A DNA stretch of 64,000 nt from NCBI GenBank assembly GCA_021432635.1, contig MU270050.1, positions 248,001-312,000 on the forward strand, written 5' to 3'. Both the position numbers and the translations under genes were made by a program. The notes under the pieces are model-generated. The model searched no databases, was not told where the DNA came from, and was given only the letters and a program-made list of their open reading frames with translations. Origin of the DNA: Thozetella sp. PMI_491 (Eukaryota; Ascomycota; Sordariomycetes; Chaetosphaeriales; Chaetosphaeriaceae). This document shows positions 56,926-64,000 of the stretch, in pieces (the stretch's first letter is position 1; every line of letters starts with the position of its first letter).

Positions 56926-57692
56926 CTTGGGCGACAATATCGTCGTATCGTAGTTGTACTGGATGCCTGAAAAAATAGACAGTAGTCAAAACCGATGTTC
57001 TTTGGTACACGAGAAAAGCACAGTCGACTGGGGCGATCCGGCGACAGCGACTCGGCTTATATATCTGTACAACTAGCATGACTGTCTCCATATGGATATC
57101 CTGGATTAGATGTCGGCCACCAGAAGTTGCCGCTGAGTAACGAGTTGGCCAATCCCGATGGTGGTGTTGTAAGCGAGACGTTGTCATGAGCTCGTCCTCG
57201 CTACCCAAATTAGGAAAACGAGGGCGAGGTCAAGTGGGGCTCTACATCAAAAGCTGAATAATGGGACACTCGGCGCACTGAGCATCAGCGTCCATAAACC
57301 GACGGAGAAGGCCTTGCGTCATAGTCGCCCAATCGCCGGGCCATATTTTCGCTTCTAGTCCTATCACCTGCCGAGACTTATTATGTGTGCATGTGTATCT
57401 CCACGGAAATAGATAGGTTAGGTGGCCGTCGCGATTCGCAAAAAGCGGGAACGGCCGAATCGTTTACGTTAACACATTGGCGCTGGTATCATCAGTACCG
57501 TCTGGGGACGGGTTTCGCACGTTACCCACGCAGTATAATTACTTAGATTTTGGGCCAACTAGCGTGATTCTGTATATAACAAGGCATCGCCCCATGGCAT
57601 CGGTCCATGTTCACATAAACACAACCGGGCACATCCAGAACAAATTGATCTTGCCACCCTAAATTTTGAACCTATATCTTTTCTCTTTCATA
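56926..57692. other. Divergent promoter region
   Basis: Between catalase and the MFS gene. An open frame on the minus strand (56780-57208) overlaps the catalase start without a domain. No gene is supported. Confidence 0.5.
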
Positions 57693-59259
57693 ATGAGTAA
57701 TGCAGCCTGTAATCTGGGAAGTCCAGTACAAGATCCGGTGTTCTCCGATGTTGAATCTGATCAAACTCTTGCTGCGGCCGACGGTCCCCCAAATGAGGGT
57801 GGATACGGATGGGTTTGCGTATTCGCGATGCTCTTAATCACTGCTAATACCTGGGGCGTCAACGGAGTGTGTTGTTGCGCCTTTCACATGCTTGGGCAAG
57901 AGATCCGGCTAACCAACGCCAGGCTTTCGGAGTATACCTTGCTCAGTACCTCTCCGCCAACACCTTCCCGGGCACAAGTCAGATTACATATGCCTTTATC
58001 GGCGGCCTTTCCATCTCGCAAATCACGTTCATCGCTCCCTTGGTCACGTTCGTCAGCAAGCATTGCGGAACCCATATAACACTTGCAATTGGTGTCATAC
58101 TCGAAACGGCAGCGCTGGTGTGCTCCAGCTTTGCCACAGAGGTCTGGCACTTGTTTCTCACCCAGGGTGCCATCTTTGGATGGGGATGCGGGTTTCTATA
58201 CGTTGGCTCTGTCGGCATAGTGCCTCAGTGGTTCAGCCGACGGGCTTCTTTAGCTACGGCTGTAGCTGCTGCCGGCTCCGGCCTGGGTGGCTTAGCCTAG
58301 AGCCTCGGGTCTGAGGCTATGATCCACAACACGAGTTTGCCGTGGTCCTTCCGCATTACTGCCATCGTGACCTGCGCCATGAACACAATCTGTACGGTAC
58401 TAATGAGGGATCGAAACAAGACCATCCGTCCGGACCAGAAAGCATTTGATTTTAATCTATTACGAAGATACCCATTCCTGTGTATCGTCGGATGGGCATA
58501 CTGTAGTACCCTAGGATATACTCTTATCCTTTTCTCTCTCCCCGACAACGCCGTCGCTATCGGCCTCTCTGCTCGACAAGGGGCACTTGCAGGAGCACTG
58601 GCCAACCTTGGGATGGCTTTTGGTCGCCCGGTGGTTGGCTACTTCAGCGATTCCGTCGGGAGGATCAACATGATCACGGCAGCAACTTTTGTCTGCTCAC
58701 TGTACTGCTTCTGCATCTGGACGTCTGCAAATACATCCACGACTCTATTTGCCTTCTCCTTCCTTGGCGGATCCGTCTGCGGCACGTACTACGCGGTAAG
58801 GCACTCGCGTCGCCTGAATCGGCCAGAGTCGCTGACAAACCCTACAGATGGTTGCCCCTCTCCTGACTGAAATATTCGGAATCAGGTCCCTCCCTTCGGC
58901 TCTTTCCATCGTCTGGACAATCATCGTACTCCCGACAGCCTGTGAGTAGCTTGAGCTAGTAATGCCGCTTGTATCCAGACGCTAACTGCCACCCAATAGT
59001 TGCGGAACCAATTGGCTTAGCTCTCGTTCGGGCTGCAGGCGGCCGGTATCTACCGGTTCAGCTCTTCACTGGACTTGTATTTCTCCTAGCCACTGGATGC
59101 ATGCTGCTGCTCCGGGTCTGGGCTGTGCGGCATATAGCTGACCTGGATATCCCGAGTAAGAAATATCGAGAGAAGGCAGAAGAGGTCGGCCAAGGTGTCA
59201 GGCAAGTCTCTGGGCCAGCATTTTCTGGAATTCCACGATGGCACTTCGAGCGCATTTAA
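57693..59259 (+). pseudogene. Monocarboxylate-type MFS permease with an in-frame stop
   Basis: Four exons (57693-57866, 57923-58795, 58848-58941, 59000-59259) join in frame to 466 codons. The MCT pattern is clear: NEGGYGWVCVFAMLLITANT (DGGWGW-type start of TM1), FGVYLAQYLSANTFPGTSQI, WGCGFLYVGSVGIVPQWFSR, VGYFSDSVGRINMIT and PLLTEIFGIRSLPSALSIVW. However, codon 184 is TAG (58298-58300) within GLGGLA-stop-SLGSEAMI, where relatives have an aromatic residue, so the protein would end after about half its helices. No intron with good sites removes the stop. The rest is well preserved, so the mutation is recent, a sequencing error, or the gene is read through. The substrate (monocarboxylate, riboflavin or similar) is unknown. 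Confidence 0.75.
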
Positions 59260-59654
59260 ATACTCGGAGTCTGAGAGGAGACAAGTTGAGCTTGGCCGAG
59301 ACTTTTTGTTCTCCATAGGTGATTCACTGGCACGCTACAGGGGGCCGCATGGTTGGAAGAGAGGCTACAATGATTGCAGGAATACAAATTAAAGAGCAAA
59401 GGGCGGAATCAACCGCCAACCGATTACCTAGTACCGAATGTACCTAGTTAGAGAATCGGAAGTTAAGTTAATATATTAAAATCTGTCTTTCATGCGACAC
59501 CGTGAAGGGAAAAAGTCGATGCCTAGCCTCGAAACCTTACACACTTAGTATTCTAAATATTTATCAAACTAGTAAGGAGAGACTTTGAGTATTGCCATTG
59601 ATGAATCTCCACGTGCTTCGTAATGGTCCGCCAATCTTGGTTGAAATAACTAGA
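59260..59654. other. Convergent intergenic region
   Basis: Between convergent genes. AT-rich, including repeated acctagt-like words. Nothing further is recognised. Confidence 0.5.
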
Positions 59655-62309
59655 TTATTTTTTTAACTCAAATGCCTCATCTCGCCGACCTTCATAGCCC
59701 CAATCTAAGCCTGTTTGGAAAATATCAAACCCATATAAAGGATCGAAGTCAAAAGACAGTTCTGGAAAACCACCGTCCCACCCGTTACCCATGGACTGGG
59801 ATGGAGATGTAGTTTGCTCCTGTAGGATGTGGTTTTCGTGTGTACCAGACTGCTTATCCAGTCCTGCTCTGTCTTCTGAGTGCAGCATTGGGTCTCCTGC
59901 ATGCATCCTTAAAATGTTCGAAGTCTCTGTCCTATCTCGGGAGAGCGATGGCGCTCCAGGAGGGTTCGGTGAAACAGTGTTGGGAAAAATGGGTTCAGGG
60001 ACACGGGAGGGTGCATTTTTGCGCTCCGCTAGTGGTGTTCCTTCGCAGGGCTGAAAGCTGGAGGCTCGAACGCTGTCTCCAACTTCCACCTTGAGCCGTT
60101 CTATAAGCCCTAGCAGGATGGCGAGGGCTCTGCGCGGGGCGTTGCACAAGTTCTGGTGCTCGTGTAGTATCCCGAGGCAGCGTTGAAGGCAGAGGTGGGC
60201 GGTTGAGCCCCGGGGCCGCCTTGCAGCGTTCCGCACGTGGATAGTGGCACCAACGTAAGTCGCATAGGACAAAAAGTACGGAGGCGACTTGATACACCAC
60301 TGCTTTTGATACCACTGCAGCATTGCATCAATTTCCAAGGCCGCAGACTCGCAAATAGAGAAGGCGTGATTAGCATCTAGGTTTGGTATCGCCTTGAGAT
60401 GGCCTTCCGAAAGAAACGGCCGATGCAGCAGGATGAGCAAGGCGTGATGCATAAGCCTGCTGAAAGTCAGCGGAAGCACAGGTGAATATATTATAAATAG
60501 GGAAGCATACATGAGACATAATGTGTGGGGAAGTGCTACGCTGCTACCCTTAATTTGCATTCCTCTTGAGCCGTCAAAGTGGATCGAGAGGTGAACAGGC
60601 AGATCCTCACACCATCGGTTCAGGTCTTGCTGAAGAGACCGGGAAGTGCGAAATAGGTCCTCTGGGTCCACAGAAGGAGTTTTTTCTGCGTAAAAATTAC
60701 AGAGAATGTGGTCGGCGATGATGCTCAGCTTACAGAGCTGTTCAAACGTGGTCACGCTGTGGGTAGGATAGCCTAATCCAACCGGAGATGCCGAATACCC
60801 GGCGGTACCAAATGGTTCAAGCTCTTCAAATTCGTCCATGAACACAATTGGAACGCTACTGTCCATATCTCTCAAGCGGGCCGGTCGTCCCTGGTAAATC
60901 GACTGGGTCTTGTCCAAGACTGTAAATAGACAACTGTAAGCATTACAGTCGGGCCATCGACCTGTGAAACTTGACTTACTAAACGCGGCCCAGTAAACCC
61001 TTCGCCGCGTTTCCACATCCTCTAACGAAGCTGTGGCCTCCGAGCCCAGCCTGGGACTCTCAGAATGGATGCCCAGGTCGATTATCATGCTCGTAGCAAC
61101 CCCTAGAAAATGCCACGCAAGACTTCTCTCGTCACACCACGAGAACAGTGCGTCCGACAAAAGGAGAAGAGCCTGAACAGTTGTGATGTTGCTCTTACAC
61201 AAAATTTGGGTATTTGGACGGTAGAGAATTGACTCGATTTTGCTTCGAAAAACATGGCCCGTTTCACAGACCTCTGCAGGCCCCTTTGTGCGTTCCAATG
61301 CAGGGCTGTGTTTAGAGGCAACAAAGAAGATTGCATTCAAAAGCAGCTCTGAGAAATACGGACCCTGACTCGCCATATCTCTCATGAAACATGGCCGATA
61401 GACTACTGATCCGGTGGCGTGTTGGCGGTTCCAGAAGACGGACAGTAGATCCATTCCGACCTCCGGGTCGGTGCCGTCGAAGTTGAGCTTCCCGACCCGC
61501 AAATTGACGAGCTCTAGCTGACCTAGCCGTTGAATGTTAGCTCCCTGGTTCTTCTTGATCACAAAGAAGTTTTAGATGAAGAACATACGCTGTCTTGCCG
61601 CTTCTGCCAGCAGTTGCGTTTTATCGGAGGCGCCCCCCATCGCAATCGCGCGGGAGGCCGGCTGCCTCCTCTCATGCGACGCCTGCCCATCAAACATGGC
61701 GCTCGTTGGGCCATGGAACTGGACACTCCGAGATTCTGCAGAGATTTTCTCGCTAGACAGGGGTGCTGTTGATGCTGGTGCCAATGCGGTTGATGCGCTG
61801 GTGATCCGCTCTTGGCTCAAATCGGGCTCCGATGGGTTGCGGGCCTGGTTGGATGGGCTCGCGGAAGCGATCTGGTGGTCTGCATTCTGCGCTCGCTTTC
61901 GTTTAACGCCCTTCGAAGACGTCAAATCCTCCGCTATTTTGCGTAATCGAGAGTTCTCCTCCAGCAACTGCTTCATGCGCGAGTTGGACGGCCTGGGGCT
62001 GGGGTGAGCATCGTTGTCATGCTAGCTAAGGCAAGAAAGGGAGGGACGCGGACCTCTCGCTGTGAATCCGCACAGCATACGTGCATTCCTTTTGGTGCGA
62101 ATAACAATTCTCACACTTGGGCTTCGCATTATCGCACCCCAGCTTCATCGGTTAGCTATGTAGCCAAATGCAGAGAAACGCGAGGGATTGGGCGCAGGCA
62201 AAATGCTGTCAGCGATGGCAACACGTACCTTCCTGAGGCGGCAGAAGTCGCAGGCCACATCGACTCTCTGTTTTCGCTTTTTAATTGAAAGGGTGGCGTC
62301 ACTTGACAT
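59655..62309 (-). CDS. Zn2Cys6 transcription factor with leucine-zipper-like linker
   Basis: About six exons. It starts at ATG 62309 (MSSDATLSIKKRKQRVD); exon 1 gives ACDFCRLRK and exon 2 LGCDNAKPKCENCYSHQKEC, forming CX2CX6CX6CX2CX6C. Unusually the residues before the third Cys are K-L-G where most have K-x-K. Exon 3 opens with a coiled-coil stretch (MKQLLEENSRLRKIAEDL). The middle homology region begins VYRPCFMRDMASQGPYFSEL and continues NAIFFVASKHSPALE, HFLGVATSMIIDLGIHSESP, WAAF then LDKTQSIYQGRPARL after an intron, and HALLILLHRPFLSEGHLKAI. The C-terminus is acidic/aromatic (GGFPELSFDFDPLYGFD), like an activation domain. It resembles NirA/XlnR-class activators. The target genes are unknown; the upstream neighbour is a sugar epimerase-like gene on the same strand. 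Confidence 0.9.
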
Positions 62310-63157
62310 TGCATGACTGATTGTTCGTGTTGTGGTATCGCAGTCAACTTCTGACGGATGATGAAGTTCCGCATGGCCAGAGAGCAAATGGTGCGCCGTG
62401 AGACGGTGTCACGTGCACTGCCGGAGAACAATATCCCGGATCCACCCGGAAGGTTTCGGGGAGAGCATATTAGTGTATGTAGGAAAGCACTACGCTTGGA
62501 GACCGGTTCTTTTTTCATTTTTTTTGGCTTCTCTTTTCTTTCAGAAGCCTCGAATATGAGAAAGAAGGTAGAAAATGAAATGAATGTGTAAACATCATTC
62601 TGTGCGCAGCCGCGGTTGCGGATGTGTATTGTTTATGGTGCGGGTCGGAGGGGTTAAAAATGTTGTGCAATGTCAATTACAGCCGGTCCAGCTTGAGACT
62701 AGCCAGAGATAAGTCCCATACCTGGCCTCATGTGCCAGTGTACGGTATTGGATTATATGCAGGAGGATGAAGATGCTTGTCGACCGACCTAGATGAGAGA
62801 CCTGGGGGTCAATGAGAAGGAGGGAATCCAACGGAAGCAGAGGTGCACTGAATATCGCTTCAAGTCAAGGTGGAAAAATAGCCTCGCTCTTTATTAGGTA
62901 ATGGGCAAAGGCCCTTCTAGGTTTTGATTCAAGGTACGATCTCGACTTGATGCATTCATTGGGACAATTTAGCGGGTTATCCTTGTTTACACGCTAGGGA
63001 ACCACAGGGAGGCAGCCAGGCCAAGTCGCCGGACCCGACTTAAGACAGTCATCACGCGTTGAGCCGGCCAGTCGATCGTATTATTTAGAGACTTCCCCAG
63101 TGTAGCTATATACTCCCAGCGTAGCTATATACTCCCAGTATAGCTATATACTTCTTC
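62310..63157. other. Intergenic region
   Basis: Promoter of the regulator and 3' flank of the epimerase-like gene. Includes a T-run near 62509-62526 and a 19-nt tandem repeat next to the epimerase stop codon. Confidence 0.5.
63102..63154. repeat. 19-nt tandem repeat
   Basis: gtagctatatactcccag plus one base occurs at 63102-63120 and 63121-63139, with a partial third copy at 63140-63154, directly 3' of the epimerase-like stop codon. Each unit holds the near-palindrome tagctata. Confidence 0.9.
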
Positions 63158-64000
63158 TCAGTCTAGAAATGGGAGCATCGTCTGTGCCGATCGGCGGAGC
63201 ATCTCGGTGTAGTATGCCTCCGACAGAACTCCGGAGCCGTGATCAATGATGAATTGGAGATGATCCGGAGAAACATTTGGGGCCTTGTCTTCCAACTGGT
63301 AGGCGCCAAAATTTCCAATTGGGGTCCGGTCAATCGGGGGCATACATTCAACTGCAAGGCCGCCATCGTAGCCGGTTTCGGCAAGCACAGACATGATCTT
63401 AGGCCAGTCGAAAGAGCCATCTCCAGCGGCCAGTCGGTTGTGGTCTGCGACGTGGAAGTCGACGAGCCGATGGCCACAGGCCTTGATTGCCGAGTAAAGA
63501 TCTCTTTCTTCCAGGGCCAAATGAAAGGGATCACAAACGACACCACAGCCGTGGCCTACTTCGTCGGCAAGTGCCAGTGCCTGGTCTATCCGGTTTAAAA
63601 AGTAAGTCTCGAATCGGTTGAGAGGTTCCAGCCCAATCTTGACGTGCACTTCCTCAGCAAGAGCGGCGACCTCACGAAGACCCTCCACGACCCATTTCCA
63701 TTCGTTTTCCGGCGTCGAGGTTGGAGCGAGCTTCCCCACCCGCGCCGGCACAATGGTAACAATCTTTCCTCCTAGATTTGCGCATAAATGAACCACATCC
63801 TTCATGTACTGAATCGTATTTCTCCGCTGCTGCGGATCGGCCGCGGTGAGGTCCCGAGACCCATGCTGGATCGTGACAGTGCCCCAGCATTCGAGGTTGT
63901 ACTTTTCCAGCAGCTGGCGCGTTTCTCGTGCCGGGTAGAGAGTGGGCTCGCCTGCCAGCTCTATGCTAGAGTAGCCAAGGGACCTGAGGCGTTGAAGCGT
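63158..64000 (-). CDS. Sugar 3-epimerase/isomerase-like TIM-barrel protein (partial)
   Basis: The 3' 281 codons; the 5' end lies beyond the window. Xylose-isomerase-like barrel features are present: LRSLGYSSIELAGEPTLYP at the start of the visible part, KIGLEPLNRFETYFLN (metal and catalytic Glu), GVVCDPFHLALEERDLYSAI (metal Asp), LVDFHVADHNRLAAGDGSFD (metal His) and GLAVECMPPIDR (last metal Glu). These match the D-tagatose/D-psicose 3-epimerase family, which moves the C3 stereocentre of ketoses using Mn or Co. Fungal members may act in catabolism of rare sugars or sugar acids. No stop or frameshift occurs in the visible part. The regulator downstream on the same strand is a possible partner. 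Confidence 0.88.
   Translation of the reverse strand, partial: TLQRLRSLGYSSIELAGEPTLYPARETRQLLEKYNLECWGTVTIQHGSRDLTAADPQQRRNTIQYMKDVVHLCANLGGKIVTIVPARVGKLAPTSTPENEWKWVVEGLREVAALAEEVHVKIGLEPLNRFETYFLNRIDQALALADEVGHGCGVVCDPFHLALEERDLYSAIKACGHRLVDFHVADHNRLAAGDGSFDWPKIMSVLAETGYDGGLAVECMPPIDRTPIGNFGAYQLEDKAPNVSPDHLQFIIDHGSGVLSEAYYTEMLRRSAQTMLPFLD

Overview
The window is filamentous-fungal (Pezizomycotina) chromosomal DNA. Most genes are broken by short introns (about 45-75 nt) with GTRNGT-type donors, CTAAC-like branch sites and YAG acceptors. The gene content is typically fungal: Zn2Cys6 regulators, MFS permeases, a fused 5-oxoprolinase, a plant/fungal-type alpha-dioxygenase and a heme-thiolate peroxidase. 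The exact genus cannot be read from the sequence. The dense mix of transporters, regulators, oxidoreductases and gene remnants is that of an accessory or metabolic region rather than a housekeeping one. Spliced lengths quoted below were assembled by eye from splice sites that keep frame and restore family motifs.

Layout. 0-6 kb: a single-span membrane protein, a 2 kb gene-poor stretch with a TpA-rich, RIP-like patch, and a Zn2Cys6 regulator. 6-18 kb: a run that looks like organic-nitrogen scavenging: a ureidoglycolate lyase-like cupin, a Pho84/Git1-type permease, a sarcosine/fructosyl-amine-type flavin oxidase, a peroxisomal D-amino-acid oxidase (ends AKL), a Dal5-type permease sharing a GATA-rich divergent promoter with it, and a second Zn2Cys6 regulator. 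18-25 kb: an intronless DUF3626 protein, a second single-span membrane protein, an esterase and a secreted germin-like cupin. 25-28 kb has no gene I can support.

28-38 kb: a zinc alcohol dehydrogenase, the 3' half of a dead regulator, then a divergent pair made of 5-oxoprolinase and a D-glutamate cyclase homologue (both pyroglutamate enzymes). Beyond them a 5'-truncated Dal5-type permease abuts a 5'-truncated aldehyde dehydrogenase at a breakpoint I can place within about 10 bp. 39-44 kb: a third single-span membrane protein, then a heme-thiolate peroxidase and a fatty-acid alpha-dioxygenase transcribed divergently. 44-54 kb: a secreted amidase, a secreted flavin oxidoreductase, a third Zn2Cys6 regulator and a MOSC protein. 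55-64 kb: a small-subunit catalase, a monocarboxylate-type MFS gene with an in-frame stop, a fourth Zn2Cys6 regulator and the 3' part of a sugar epimerase-like TIM-barrel gene running off the window.

How they may work together (inference). Several products make or use hydrogen peroxide (the two flavin oxidases, alpha-dioxygenase/peroxidase, catalase). Several release ammonia or glutamate (D-amino-acid oxidase, ureidoglycolate lyase-like, amidase, 5-oxoprolinase). The best-supported functional units are the D-glutamate cyclase/5-oxoprolinase pair, the D-amino-acid oxidase/permease/regulator group, and the alpha-dioxygenase/peroxidase pair.
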